Under the pieces are notes generated by a model. It had not been told where the DNA came from. It made no database searches and saw nothing but the letters and a program-made list of their open reading frames with translations. The position numbers and the translations under genes were made by a program. A stretch of 64,000 nucleotides of DNA from an uncultured Bacteroidales bacterium (GTDB taxonomy: Bacteria > Bacteroidota > Bacteroidia > Bacteroidales > Paludibacteraceae), in assembly GCA_900316995.1 (NCBI GenBank), contig ONEZ01000011.1, positions 1 to 64,000 of the forward strand, written 5' to 3'. Within the stretch, counting starts at the first letter, position 1. The number at the start of each line of letters is the position of its first letter. Positions 52,285 to 61,342 of the stretch are shown here, in pieces.

Positions 52285-53643
52285 ATGAGTGCCGAAATTA
52301 CACCACAGTGGAACCAATGCCTTGCCATCATAAGGGACAACATTGATGAGCAGGCCTACGACAAATGGTTTGAGCCTATCAAGCCATTGAAGTACGTTGA
52401 TAATACCCTGACCATAGAGGTTCCGTCGCCGTTCTTTCCAGAACTGCTTGAGCAGAACTTTGCAAAACTTATCCGCTACACACTCAATAAAGTGTATGGA
52501 GAGAGCACTAAGCTCATGTATCGCTGCACAGTGGACCAAGAGAACAAGAAAGGCGGTTATACAGATGTTTCCGGCACAAACAGGGCTAATGACACCAAGA
52601 TTACAGCAAACTCATTTGCAAGCAACCTCAACCAGCGCTACAGTTTTTCCACATTTATTGAGGGAGACTGCAACAAGCTGCCTCGTACAGCAGGCATAAA
52701 CATAGCAAGCCAGCCTGGTAAGAACATATTCAACCCGCTGTTCATCTATGGCAAATCCGGCGTGGGTAAGACACACCTTGCAAATGCCATTGGCCTTAAA
52801 GTGCTTGAACTACATCCTCAGAAGAGAGTGCTTTTCATCTCATCAAGTCTGTTCCAGCTCCAATACACAGAGGCTGCACGTACAAACCAGGTGAATGACT
52901 TCATCAACTACTATCAGTCACTTGACGTACTTATAGTGGATGACATTCAGGAGTTTGGCGAGGGCAACAAGAAACAGACTCAAAACATATTCTTCCAGAT
53001 ATTCAACCATCTGCAGCAAACTGGTAAGCAGTTAGTGTTCACTTGCGATAAGAAACCTGCAGAACTTGACGGTATGGAAGACCGCCTGCTCACCCGCTTC
53101 AAGTGCGGACTTAGCGCAGAGATTGAACTTCCTGACTTTGACACAAGAAAAGCTATTCTCAAGGCAAACATTGAGAAAGACGGCTTAAAGATTTCAGACA
53201 ATGTCATAAACTACATTGCTGAGAATGTCACAGGCAGCATACGCGACCTTGAAGGCACCGTAATCTCCATTGTGGCTCAATCCACAATGAACCAACGCAA
53301 CATAAACATTGAGCTTGCCAAGAAGGTTATAAGCAATATAGTTGCATCATCACAGAAGAACCTTTCTGTGGCGGAGATACGTGACATGGTATGTGACTTC
53401 TACGGTGTGTCATTAGAGAGCCTGCTCTCAGAGAGTAGGAAACGAGAGATTGTACAAGCGCGCCAAGTGGCAATGTACTTTGCCAAAATCAAGACCAAGG
53501 ATTCACTTACAACCATTGGCACAACCATTGGCAAACGTAACCACGCCACAGTGCTTCACGCCTGCAAAACGGTTCAGGATCTGATTGATACAGACAAATC
53601 CTTCCGTTCAAGTATAGAAGAACTTAACAGAATGTTTAAATAA
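52285..53643 (+). CDS. dnaA: Chromosomal replication initiator DnaA
   Basis: DnaA binds DnaA boxes and opens the replication origin with ATP. The protein is 452 aa. Domain I is at residues 1-85, a short linker follows, and the AAA+ domain carries Walker A FIYGKSGVGKTHLANAIG (about residue 153) and Walker B VLIVDDIQEFG. The arginine region is LLTRFKCGLSAEIELPD. The C-terminal DNA-binding signature is IGKRNHATVLHACKTV (about residue 412). Its TAA overlaps the next ATG (TAATG). Confidence 0.97.
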   Translation: MSAEITPQWNQCLAIIRDNIDEQAYDKWFEPIKPLKYVDNTLTIEVPSPFFPELLEQNFAKLIRYTLNKVYGESTKLMYRCTVDQENKKGGYTDVSGTNRANDTKITANSFASNLNQRYSFSTFIEGDCNKLPRTAGINIASQPGKNIFNPLFIYGKSGVGKTHLANAIGLKVLELHPQKRVLFISSSLFQLQYTEAARTNQVNDFINYYQSLDVLIVDDIQEFGEGNKKQTQNIFFQIFNHLQQTGKQLVFTCDKKPAELDGMEDRLLTRFKCGLSAEIELPDFDTRKAILKANIEKDGLKISDNVINYIAENVTGSIRDLEGTVISIVAQSTMNQRNINIELAKKVISNIVASSQKNLSVAEIRDMVCDFYGVSLESLLSESRKREIVQARQVAMYFAKIKTKDSLTTIGTTIGKRNHATVLHACKTVQDLIDTDKSFRSSIEELNRMFK

Positions 53644-54200
53644 TGATTTACAAGTTTGTCCTTGTCTCAAATGAGGTAGATGACTTCATGAGAGAGATTT
53701 CAATTGATTCCGAGGCCAAGTTCATTGACCTGCACAATGCCATTCTTGACTCTGTAAAATACACTAAAGACGGCATAACCACATTCTTCCTTTGCAATGA
53801 TGACTGGGAGAAAGAGCAGGAGGTTTCACTCTTTGAAATGGAGACCAGCATGGATGTGGATTCATACACCATGGACGGCACGGTGCTCAGCGAGCTTATC
53901 AACGATGAGGGGCAGAAACTGATTTATGTGTTTGACAACATAACAGACCGCTCATTCTACATTGAGCTTAAAGATATAGTACCAGGAGAGGATCTTGACA
54001 AGCCAAAGTGCACCGCAAAAACAGGCGTGCCACCAGAACAGTATATGATTGAGGATTTCTCAGACCTCACCAAGAACGTAAAGGGCGGCAAAGACGACGT
54101 GATTGACGAAAACTTCTACGGCGATGAGGAGTTTGACATAGACGAGCTTGACTCCGAGGGCTTTGGCGACCTTAATTTTGACAATGAAGATTTCAGATAA
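53643..54200 (+). CDS. Plasmid pRiA4b ORF-3-like family protein
   Basis: A 185-aa acidic protein resembling the pRiA4b ORF-3 (IS1096 TnpR-passenger-like) family in its first 120 residues (MIYKFVLVSNEVDDFMREI, then TTFFLCNDDWEKEQEVSLFE). The C-terminal third is almost all Asp, Glu and Phe (DELDSEGFGDLNFDNEDF). Function is unknown. It is translationally coupled to dnaA and followed at 12 bases by miaA, which suggests a housekeeping role rather than a plasmid one. Confidence 0.75.
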   Translation: MIYKFVLVSNEVDDFMREISIDSEAKFIDLHNAILDSVKYTKDGITTFFLCNDDWEKEQEVSLFEMETSMDVDSYTMDGTVLSELINDEGQKLIYVFDNITDRSFYIELKDIVPGEDLDKPKCTAKTGVPPEQYMIEDFSDLTKNVKGGKDDVIDENFYGDEEFDIDELDSEGFGDLNFDNEDFR

Positions 54201-54212
54201 TTCCAAGCTGCT

Positions 54213-55097
54213 GTGAAGACCCTGTATGTGCTGTTAGGTCCTACAGGTGTGGGTAAAACCGCACTCTCCATAGATATTGCAAAAAAACTTGATACCCCTG
54301 TCATATCTGCTGACTCAAGGCAGATTTACAGGGGTATTCCTATTGGCACGGCAGCCCCCACCCCGGAACAGCTTTCAGAGGTAAAGCACTACTTTATAGC
54401 CACCAAGGAGCTTGACGAATACTACAGCGCAGGACAGTATGAGCTTGACGCACTGCAAGTTATAGATGAGCAGTTCAGCCGTGGCGACAACGCCCTGCTT
54501 GTGGGCGGCTCCATGATGTATATTGACGCAGTGTGCCAGGGGCTTGATGATGTGCCGCGAGTGGATGAAGAGACACGCAGCTACGTAACAGAACTTTACA
54601 AGACCCAAGGGCTTGACAAAATAACTTCAATGCTCCGCCTACTTGACCCTGAGTGGTATGACCGTGTAGATCTTAAAAACCCCAAACGGGTCATGCACGC
54701 TGTGGAGGTCTCCCTTTTTGCCGGCAAGCCCTACTCCTCCATTCTAACCCAAAGTAAAAAGGAGCGTCCTTTCCGCATCGTGAAGACAGGCCTTAACCGT
54801 GAGCGTGATGAACTCTATGAAAATATAAACCGACGGGTGGAACAGATGATTGCAGACGGTCTGGAAGCTGAAGCACGCTCAGTGTATCACCTACGCCACC
54901 TAAACTCACTTAACACCGTGGGGTTCAAAGAGATGTTTGCATACTTTGACGGAAGTATAACATTTGATGAAGCTGTGGAGCAAATCAAGCGCAACACACG
55001 CCGCTATGCCAAGAAACAACTCACATGGTTTTCCCGTGACAGCTCTATCAGATGGTTTCATCCAAATAACCTCTCCACATCATTATCACTTCCTTAG
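54213..55097 (+). CDS. miaA: tRNA dimethylallyltransferase
   Basis: MiaA adds a dimethylallyl group to A37 of tRNAs reading UNN codons. The 294-aa protein starts with GTG. It has the P-loop VLLGPTGVGKTALSIDIAKK, the conserved SADSRQIYRGIPIGTAAPT, GGSMMYIDAVCQGLDD and NTVGFKEMFAYFDG. The length is normal. It follows dnaA and the pRiA4b-like gene in one operon and is closed by a REP-like element. Confidence 0.95.
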   Translation: MKTLYVLLGPTGVGKTALSIDIAKKLDTPVISADSRQIYRGIPIGTAAPTPEQLSEVKHYFIATKELDEYYSAGQYELDALQVIDEQFSRGDNALLVGGSMMYIDAVCQGLDDVPRVDEETRSYVTELYKTQGLDKITSMLRLLDPEWYDRVDLKNPKRVMHAVEVSLFAGKPYSSILTQSKKERPFRIVKTGLNRERDELYENINRRVEQMIADGLEAEARSVYHLRHLNSLNTVGFKEMFAYFDGSITFDEAVEQIKRNTRRYAKKQLTWFSRDSSIRWFHPNNLSTSLSLP

Positions 55098-55108
55098 TTC
55101 ACACACCT

Positions 55109-55136
55109 CGTCATTCTGAGCGAAGCTAAGAATCTT
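55109..55136. repeat. Single REP-like element
   Basis: CGTCATTCTGAGCGAAGCTA followed by AGAATCTT: one half of the inverted pair seen elsewhere, between miaA and the sdh operon. Confidence 0.75.
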
Positions 55137-55168
55137 ATAAAGAGCCAAATTATTTGGTTACAAATTAT

Positions 55169-55199
55169 TTTGCAAAAACCGCTAAATTCATTAACTTTG
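55169..55199 (+). promoter_or_regulatory. sdhCAB promoter
   Basis: TTTG (55169-55172), 19-bp spacer, TAACTTTG (55192-55199) then C: full match to the Bacteroidetes consensus. The predicted 5' UTR is about 50 bases. Confidence 0.8.
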
Positions 55200-55256
55200 C
55201 AAAATTGATGGCAAATTCAATTCATTAATTCATATTTAACTAAACAACAAAATCTT

Positions 55257-55919
55257 ATGTGGTTATTTAACTCTTCTGTGGGAAGAAAGTTTGTGATGAG
55301 TATCACTGGTACCGCACTTGCTCTTTTTCTGCTCTTTCACGCATCTATGAATCTTGTTGCAATCATTTCTGAGGATGGTTACAATGCGATTTGTGAGTTT
55401 TTAGGTGCCAACTGGTACGCACTTGTGGGTACACTGGGCATTGCTTTTTTGGCAGTAGTGCATATTGTGTATGCCTTTATTCTGTCAATAATCAACTACC
55501 GTGCACGTGGCAAGGAGCGCTACGCTGTATCATCAAAATCTGAAGGTGTGGAGTGGTCTTCCATGAACATGCTTGTGCTTGGTTTCATTATCCTTGGCGG
55601 CCTCTGCCTCCACCTTGCCAACTTCTGGGCTAAGATGCAGCTTGTAGAGGTTCTTGGTGGCGAGCCTGCAAGCGGTATTGAGCTTATAAAATACACATTC
55701 TCAAAGTGGTATTTTGTAGTTCCTTACGCTCTGTGGCTGTGCGCCCTCTGGTTCCACCTTACACACGGCATCTGGAGCGCAATGCAGACATTTGGCTGGA
55801 GCAACAATATCTGGCTTCCACGCATCAAATGCATCAGCAACATAGTTGCCACACTTATAGTTCTCATGTTTGCCGCAGTGCTTGTTTATTATGCAGTGGC
55901 AGGTATGTGTATCGCTTAA
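55257..55919 (+). CDS. sdhC: Succinate dehydrogenase/fumarate reductase cytochrome b subunit
   Basis: A 220-aa membrane anchor with five transmembrane segments, the type B (single-polypeptide, di-heme) class. Likely axial heme ligands include the histidines in LLFHASMNLVA, AVVHIVYAF, LHLANFW and LWFHLTHGIWSAMQ. It passes electrons between menaquinone and the flavin/iron-sulfur subunits. In anaerobic Bacteroidales this complex mainly works as fumarate reductase. It is first in sdhCAB, 35 bases before the flavoprotein gene. Confidence 0.94.
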   Translation: MWLFNSSVGRKFVMSITGTALALFLLFHASMNLVAIISEDGYNAICEFLGANWYALVGTLGIAFLAVVHIVYAFILSIINYRARGKERYAVSSKSEGVEWSSMNMLVLGFIILGGLCLHLANFWAKMQLVEVLGGEPASGIELIKYTFSKWYFVVPYALWLCALWFHLTHGIWSAMQTFGWSNNIWLPRIKCISNIVATLIVLMFAAVLVYYAVAGMCIA

Positions 55920-55954
55920 CAATCAAATAACGTAAAATTCACAAATTCAACATT

Positions 55955-58063
55955 ATGGCTAATCCAAAAAACATAAAAGACACGGCAAAACAGATAGTTG
56001 ACGCCGTAAAAGAGGTAACTGAAGTCATTGAGAATGTTGCAGAGGCTGCTAAGGAGACAGTTCAAGCTGTAAGCGACGCTGTAAAAGAGACGTCTAAAAC
56101 TGTACAAAACGCAGTATCAGAGGAGAAGATTGACGCAAAGATTCCAGAAGGACCTCTTGCAGAGAAATGGAGTAACTACAAGGCTCACCAGAAACTTGTC
56201 AACCCTGCCAACAAGCGTAAACTTGACATCATAGTTGTTGGTACCGGTCTTGCGGGCGCATCTGCGGCTGCATCGCTGGCAGAAATGGGCTTTAACGTAC
56301 TTAACTTCTGTATCCAGGATTCTCCACGCCGTGCACACTCTATTGCTGCACAGGGTGGTATAAACGCCGCCAAGAACTATCAGAATGACGGCGACTCTGT
56401 ATATCGTCTTTTCTATGACACAATCAAGGGCGGTGACTATCGTGCTCGTGAGGCCAACGTTTACCGTTTGGCAGAGGTATCAAATAACATTATTGACCAG
56501 TGTGTGGCTCAGGGTGTTCCTTTTGCACGTGAGTACGGCGGTCTTCTTGACAACCGTTCATTTGGCGGTGCTCAGGTATCACGTACTTTCTACGCTAAAG
56601 GTCAGACAGGCCAGCAGCTTCTGCTTGGAGCCTACTCAGCACTTAGCCGTCAGATTGGCAAGGGCAAAGTTAAGATGTACTCTCGCTATGAGATGCTTGA
56701 TGTAGTAATCATTGAGGGTAGAGCTCGTGGTATTATAGCACGTAACCTTGTAACTGGCCGCATAGAGCGTTTCTTTGCACACGCTGTGGTTATAGGTACA
56801 GGCGGCTACGGAAACACATTCTTCCTCTCTACAAACGCTATGGCTTCTAACGGTTCAGCAGCCATGCAGATTTATAAGAAGGGTGCATACTTTGCAAACC
56901 CATGTTACGCACAGATTCACCCTACATGTATTCCTGTTCATGGCAGTTTCCAGTCTAAGCTTACACTTATGTCTGAGTCTCTGCGTAATGACGGCCGCAT
57001 CTGGGTTCCTAAGAAACTTGAAGACGCCAAGGCTCTGCAGGCTGGCAAACTTAAAGGCCGTGACATTCCTGAAGAGGACCGTGACTACTACCTGGAGCGC
57101 CGCTACCCTGCTTTTGGTAACCTTGTTCCACGTGACGTTGCATCACGCGCCGCTAAAGAGCGCTGCGATGCCGGTTTTGGTGTAAACTCCACAGGTTTGG
57201 CTGTATTCCTTGACTTCTCCGATGCAATCAAGCGTCTTGGCAAGGATGTTGTTGCCCAGAAGTACGGAAACCTGTTCCAGATGTATGAGAAAATTGTTGA
57301 TGAGAACCCATACGAGGATCCAATGATGATATTCCCTGCTATCCACTACACCATGGGTGGTATCTGGGTTGACTATGAACTCATGACATCTATCAAGGGT
57401 CTGTTCTGCATAGGTGAGGCTAACTTCTCAGACCACGGTGCTAACCGTCTTGGTGCATCTGCTCTTATGCAGGGTCTTGCAGATGGATACTTTGTACTTC
57501 CATATACAATCCAGAACTACCTTGCAGACCAGATTACAGTTCCACGCATGAGCACAGACCTTCCTGAGTTTGAGGAGGCTGAAAAGGCTGTCAAGGACAA
57601 GATTGCACGCCTTATGTCAATTCAGGGTTCACGCTCTGTTGACAGCATCCACCGTGAGCTTGGTCTTATCATGTGGGAGTTTGTAGGCATGGGCCGTACA
57701 AAGGCAGGTCTTGAGACTGCAATCAAGAAGATTGATGAGATTCGTGAGCTCTTCTGGAAAGAGGTTTACATCCCTGGAAAGGCTGATGACCTTAACGTAG
57801 AGCTTGAGAAGGCAATCCGTCTTGCAGACTTTATTGAGATTGGCCAGCTTATGGCTCGTGACGCACTGCAGCGTGAAGAGTCTTGCGGCGGTCACTTCCG
57901 TGAGGAGTACCAGACTCCGGAGGGCGAGGCACTCCGTCAGGATGACAAGTTCTCATTTGCATCATGCTGGAAGTACATGGGCGAAGGCAAGGAGCCTGTA
58001 ATGCTCAAGGAGCCGCTTGATTATGAGTTCACAGAACGTAAAACCAGAAACTATAAGAACTAA
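55955..58063 (+). CDS. sdhA: Succinate dehydrogenase/fumarate reductase flavoprotein with N-terminal 11-mer repeat extension
   Basis: The 702-aa catalytic subunit binds FAD covalently and interconverts succinate and fumarate. The nucleotide loop is [20 protein letters not shown] (about residue 91), the FAD-linking histidine is in [20 protein letters not shown], and the active-site arginine lies in [16 protein letters not shown]. The body from [17 protein letters not shown] onward matches the family. The first about 57 residues are extra: amphipathic repeats of eleven residues ([44 protein letters not shown]). The start is supported by its position 35 bases after sdhC. Confidence 0.93.
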   Translation: MANPKNIKDTAKQIVDAVKEVTEVIENVAEAAKETVQAVSDAVKETSKTVQNAVSEEKIDAKIPEGPLAEKWSNYKAHQKLVNPANKRKLDIIVVGTGLAGASAAASLAEMGFNVLNFCIQDSPRRAHSIAAQGGINAAKNYQNDGDSVYRLFYDTIKGGDYRAREANVYRLAEVSNNIIDQCVAQGVPFAREYGGLLDNRSFGGAQVSRTFYAKGQTGQQLLLGAYSALSRQIGKGKVKMYSRYEMLDVVIIEGRARGIIARNLVTGRIERFFAHAVVIGTGGYGNTFFLSTNAMASNGSAAMQIYKKGAYFANPCYAQIHPTCIPVHGSFQSKLTLMSESLRNDGRIWVPKKLEDAKALQAGKLKGRDIPEEDRDYYLERRYPAFGNLVPRDVASRAAKERCDAGFGVNSTGLAVFLDFSDAIKRLGKDVVAQKYGNLFQMYEKIVDENPYEDPMMIFPAIHYTMGGIWVDYELMTSIKGLFCIGEANFSDHGANRLGASALMQGLADGYFVLPYTIQNYLADQITVPRMSTDLPEFEEAEKAVKDKIARLMSIQGSRSVDSIHRELGLIMWEFVGMGRTKAGLETAIKKIDEIRELFWKEVYIPGKADDLNVELEKAIRLADFIEIGQLMARDALQREESCGGHFREEYQTPEGEALRQDDKFSFASCWKYMGEGKEPVMLKEPLDYEFTERKTRNYKN

Positions 58064-58068
58064 CAACA

Positions 58069-58824
58069 ATGGATAAGACTATAAATATAACACTTAAAGT
58101 ATGGCGTCAGGCCGGTCCTAAAGCAAAGGGACACTTTGAGACCTATAAACTTGAAAACATTTCAACTGACAGCTCTTTCCTTGAGATGCTTGACGTTCTG
58201 AACGAGCAGCTCATCTCTGAGAAAAAAGAGCCAATCGCATTTGATCATGACTGCCGTGAGGGTATCTGCGGTATGTGCTCACTATACATTAACGGACATC
58301 CTCACGGACCTGACGGTGCCGTTACAACCTGCCAGCTCCACATGCGTCGCTTCAAAGATGGTGACACAATTACAGTTGAGCCATGGCGTTCTAACGCATT
58401 CCCTGTAATAAAAGACCTTATGGTTGACCGTCGTGCCTACGACAAGATTATACAAGCAGGTGGTTTTGTATCTGTAAATACAGGTGGTGTGCCAGACGCC
58501 AATGCAATTCCAATTCCTAAGAAAGACGCCGATGAGGCAATGGACAACGCATCTTGCATTGGTTGCGGCGCTTGCGCAGCAGCTTGCAAGAACGGCTCAG
58601 CCATGCTGTTCGTAGCAGCCAAGGTAAGCCAACTCGCCCTTCTTCCACAAGGCAAGGTTGAAGCAGCCGCCCGTGTAAAGGCTATGCTCGGCAAGATGGA
58701 TGAGCTTGGTTTTGGTAACTGCACTAATACAGGAGCCTGCGCAGCAGAGTGTCCTAAGTGCGTTCCACTTAGCGCCATAGCCCGCCTGAACCGCGAGTTC
58801 ATCTGCGCCAAGTTCAAAGACTAA
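58069..58824 (+). CDS. sdhB: Succinate dehydrogenase/fumarate reductase iron-sulfur subunit
   Basis: A 251-aa subunit carrying three clusters: 2Fe-2S ligands in [19 protein letters not shown] (about residue 61), 4Fe-4S in [15 protein letters not shown] (about residue 165), and 3Fe-4S/4Fe-4S ligands in [16 protein letters not shown] (about residue 219). It links the flavoprotein to the cytochrome b subunit. It starts 5 bases after sdhA and is followed by a strong REP hairpin acting as terminator. Confidence 0.96.
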   Translation: MDKTINITLKVWRQAGPKAKGHFETYKLENISTDSSFLEMLDVLNEQLISEKKEPIAFDHDCREGICGMCSLYINGHPHGPDGAVTTCQLHMRRFKDGDTITVEPWRSNAFPVIKDLMVDRRAYDKIIQAGGFVSVNTGGVPDANAIPIPKKDADEAMDNASCIGCGACAAACKNGSAMLFVAAKVSQLALLPQGKVEAAARVKAMLGKMDELGFGNCTNTGACAAECPKCVPLSAIARLNREFICAKFKD

Positions 58825-58843
58825 AACACATTAGTTTATACTT

Positions 58844-58899
58844 AAACGTCATTCTGAGCGAAGCGAAGAATCTCAAATTCGCTACTCAGAATGACGTTT
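58844..58899. terminator. REP-type perfect hairpin after sdhB
   Basis: AAACGTCATTCTGAG (58844-58858) is an exact inverted repeat of CTCAGAATGACGTTT (58885-58899). The element combines the genome repeat motif with a 15-bp stem, likely stopping transcription or protecting the sdh mRNA end. Confidence 0.85.
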
Positions 58900-58925
58900 A
58901 TTATTATAGACAATAATTTTTGCAG

Positions 58926-58933
58926 TAAATTTG
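58926..58933 (+). promoter_or_regulatory. -7 box of the PARG-like gene
   Basis: TAAATTTG fits TAnnTTTG and is 17 bases before the ATG at 58951. Confidence 0.6.
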
Positions 58934-58950
58934 TCGCAAATTAAAATACT

Positions 58951-59907
58951 ATGGCAGATAACTATCTTGAAAGAAAATATGCGGAGTACCAGAACCGCAA
59001 AACCCAGATGCAACGCAAGCCTCAGCAGAGTTACACAGAGAAACGCATGATGCGGGTACGGGTGTTTGATGACACCGTGGAGTGCTGCAAAAGAGGCTAT
59101 TATGAAAACCGTTTTGGAGATAAGGTGGAAGTACCTGTTACGGACGGCACCACAGACGGCACTGTATTCTACACAAACAAAGATGTGTTTGATGTAAACA
59201 ACATTCTGACTCTGCAATACCAAACACAGATAAGTGTAGTGAACATAGACTGCCTCATCGCCGCAAAATATCTGATAGATAACGGCTACCACCCTGCCGT
59301 ACTGAATATGGCAAGCCGTCACACTCCAGGCGGAGGCGTGGTGAACGGCAGCGGAGCGCAGGAGGAGAACCTTTGCCGCCGCACGTCTCTACATCGTTCA
59401 ATTTTCTGCTATGGTGAGTATCCGTCAAAATACGGGTTAAACACAGCATCGGCGCACTACCCTATGGACCATACATACGGCGGCATTTACACGCCTAATG
59501 TAATGGTCATTAAAGATACTGAAGACAACCGCTACCAGCTGCTTGATACACCATTTAAGATAGACGTTATAAGCGTGGCGGGCGTTAACAATCCAGACCT
59601 TGATGAGAACGGGCTTTTCATGCCGCAGATAGCAGAAACCATACGATGCAAGATTCGCACCATACTGCGCCTTGGACTGCGCCATGGCAATGACAGCCTT
59701 GTACTTGGAGCATTAGGCTGCGGAGCGTTCCACAACCCGCCAGAGCAGGTTGCACAACTCTTCAAGCAGGTATTAGCAGAACCAGAGTTCAAAAACAAAT
59801 ACCGCCGCATAATATTTGCCGTAATAGACGACTTTAACGCCCATCAGGCTCACAACCCAAACGGCAACTTCAAACCCTTCAAAGATATTTTTGCGACAAA
59901 CTCATAG
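58951..59907 (+). CDS. Bacterial-type poly(ADP-ribose) glycohydrolase-like macrodomain protein (TIGR02452 family)
   Basis: A 318-aa protein with the PARG signature GGG-x(7)-QEE in TPGGGVVNGSGAQEENLCRR (about residue 130). The second macrodomain loop is LVLGALGCGAFHNPPEQVA (about residue 250). TIGR02452-type proteins remove ADP-ribose from proteins or nucleic acids and are found near toxins and phage-defence genes as well as alone. Here the neighbour is an AAA ATPase. Its last about 20 codons are repeated in a gene fragment at 61956-62023. Confidence 0.85.
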   Translation: MADNYLERKYAEYQNRKTQMQRKPQQSYTEKRMMRVRVFDDTVECCKRGYYENRFGDKVEVPVTDGTTDGTVFYTNKDVFDVNNILTLQYQTQISVVNIDCLIAAKYLIDNGYHPAVLNMASRHTPGGGVVNGSGAQEENLCRRTSLHRSIFCYGEYPSKYGLNTASAHYPMDHTYGGIYTPNVMVIKDTEDNRYQLLDTPFKIDVISVAGVNNPDLDENGLFMPQIAETIRCKIRTILRLGLRHGNDSLVLGALGCGAFHNPPEQVAQLFKQVLAEPEFKNKYRRIIFAVIDDFNAHQAHNPNGNFKPFKDIFATNS

Positions 59908-59924
59908 CAGTTTTTGATAATTTC

Positions 59925-59990
59925 TGCTATAAGTTAGTAGCAATTTTCTTTATTTTCTGCTACAACTTTATAGCAAAATATGTATATTTG
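59925..59990 (+). promoter_or_regulatory. Two palindromic operator-like sites and promoter of the AAA ATPase gene
   Basis: TGCTA-N8-TAGCA occurs twice (59925-59942 and 59958-59975), 33 bp apart, each preceded by TTTC or TTTTC. The second is eight bases upstream of the -7 box TATATTTG (59983-59990). The arrangement suggests repression of the ATPase gene by a dimeric regulator. Confidence 0.55.
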
Positions 59991-60011
59991 CAGAAAATAT
60001 AGGATAAAACT

Positions 60012-61187
60012 ATGCAAGCACTTATCGAGCAATTCAAATCAAAGTTGGAACTTACCCCAACAAAATTCTTAAGAGAGCACCACAATCAAATAAATTGGGA
60101 CTGCCGAATTATTGGAATTTTAGGGCAAAAAGGCGTTGGAAAGTCAACGCTTATACTGCAACATATAAAACTGCAGGATAATATAAGTGAAGTGTTGTAC
60201 GTACAGGCGGATGACATCTATTTTGGAGCTCACACTATATTAGAGCTTGCAAAAAACTTCTATTCACACGGAGGTAGAATCCTATATGTTGATGAGATTC
60301 ACAAATACAATAATTGGAGCCATGAAATCAAATTAATATATGATCAAGTTCCTCTTCTTAAAGTAGTTTATTCAGGCAGTTCAATTCTTGATTTAGAACA
60401 AGGCGGAGCTGATTTAAGCCGCAGAGTCGTACAATATCACTTGCCAGTATGGTCACTACGAGAATTCCTTAATTTACGCAATGGCTGGTCACTTAGAGTT
60501 TCCACGCTCCAGGAGGTATTATCGGGTAAAGTTGATTTTCCATACGGCGATGAGAGGCCTCTAAAATATTTTGAGGAGTATTTACATAAAGGATGCTACC
60601 CTTTCTTTATAGAATTAGAATTTGAAGCGAGATTAAGGCAGGTTATCAACACGACCGTCTCTGTTGATATACCAAAATACGCAAAAATGACTATCGCCGC
60701 CACTCAAAAGCTTCAAAAATTGATGTACTATCTATCACAGAGCGTTCCTGTAAAAATAAACTTCTCTGAAATGGAACGTGACCTGAACCTTAACAGGAAT
60801 GAGTTGCCAAAATATTTAGAATACCTTGAAAAGGCGGAACTGATATCCATACTGAGAATGAAAGCCACAGGAAACGCTATACTCAGAAAGATGGATAAAC
60901 TCTACCTACACAACCCTAACATAGCCAATGTACTGGCAGAGAACACAGCCAACACAGGTTCTATACGTGAAAGCATCTTTCTGTGCTGGGCAAGGGCCGC
61001 CAAATATGATGTATATGAATCACCGGTATCAGATTTCGAAATCAACAACATGACATTTGAAGTAGGTGGACGTAACAAAGGGAAAAAGCAAATAGAAAGC
61101 GTTACCAATGGCTACATTGTCAAAGACGGCATAGAGTACGCATACGAAAACCAAATTCCGCTATGGATGTTTGGATTCTTATACTAA
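60012..61187 (+). CDS. AAA family ATPase (AAA_14/DUF4143-type)
   Basis: A 391-aa ATPase with Walker A IIGILGQKGVGKSTLILQHI (about residue 34) and Walker B GGRILYVDEIHKYNNWS (about residue 92), then a sensor-like VVYSGSSILDL. The C-terminal part (about 225-390) has a winged-helix-like segment (LNRNELPKYLEYLEKAELIS) and an endonuclease-like FEVGGRNKGKKQI, the pattern of AAA_14 plus DUF4143 proteins. These are common, often horizontally spread, and of unclear function. It is AT-rich relative to the PARG-like gene and has paired palindromes in its promoter. Confidence 0.88.
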   Translation: MQALIEQFKSKLELTPTKFLREHHNQINWDCRIIGILGQKGVGKSTLILQHIKLQDNISEVLYVQADDIYFGAHTILELAKNFYSHGGRILYVDEIHKYNNWSHEIKLIYDQVPLLKVVYSGSSILDLEQGGADLSRRVVQYHLPVWSLREFLNLRNGWSLRVSTLQEVLSGKVDFPYGDERPLKYFEEYLHKGCYPFFIELEFEARLRQVINTTVSVDIPKYAKMTIAATQKLQKLMYYLSQSVPVKINFSEMERDLNLNRNELPKYLEYLEKAELISILRMKATGNAILRKMDKLYLHNPNIANVLAENTANTGSIRESIFLCWARAAKYDVYESPVSDFEINNMTFEVGGRNKGKKQIESVTNGYIVKDGIEYAYENQIPLWMFGFLY

Positions 61188-61238
61188 CATATAAAGCAGA
61201 CTGTTTTATGCGGTTCGCTTTGCAGTTATAGATTATGT

Positions 61239-61328
61239 TTATGCATTAAGCTTATCTTTTATCTCCTGTAGAGTTTTTTCCATTTCAGTGAGCTGGCGCT
61301 TAACATCATCGTTATTATCACTGACCAT
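61239..61328 (-). CDS. Possible small ORF downstream of the NUDIX gene
   Basis: An ORF of 29 codons (MVSDNNDDVKRQLTEMEKTL then QEIKDKLNA) predicted as one charged amphipathic helix. It starts 15 bases after the NUDIX stop, and its frame is open a further 14 codons upstream inside the end of that gene. It may be a small protein or the tail of a degraded gene; I cannot decide. The remaining bases from 61188 to 61238 show nothing. Confidence 0.3.
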   Translation of the reverse strand: MVSDNNDDVKRQLTEMEKTLQEIKDKLNA

Positions 61329-61342
61329 GGCATCTACAAATA

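Noticed and set aside
53643..54200. Plasmid or transposon origin for the dnaA-miaA region
   Set aside because: The family name mentions a plasmid and IS1096, but the gene is translationally coupled to dnaA and there are no mobile-element features around it.
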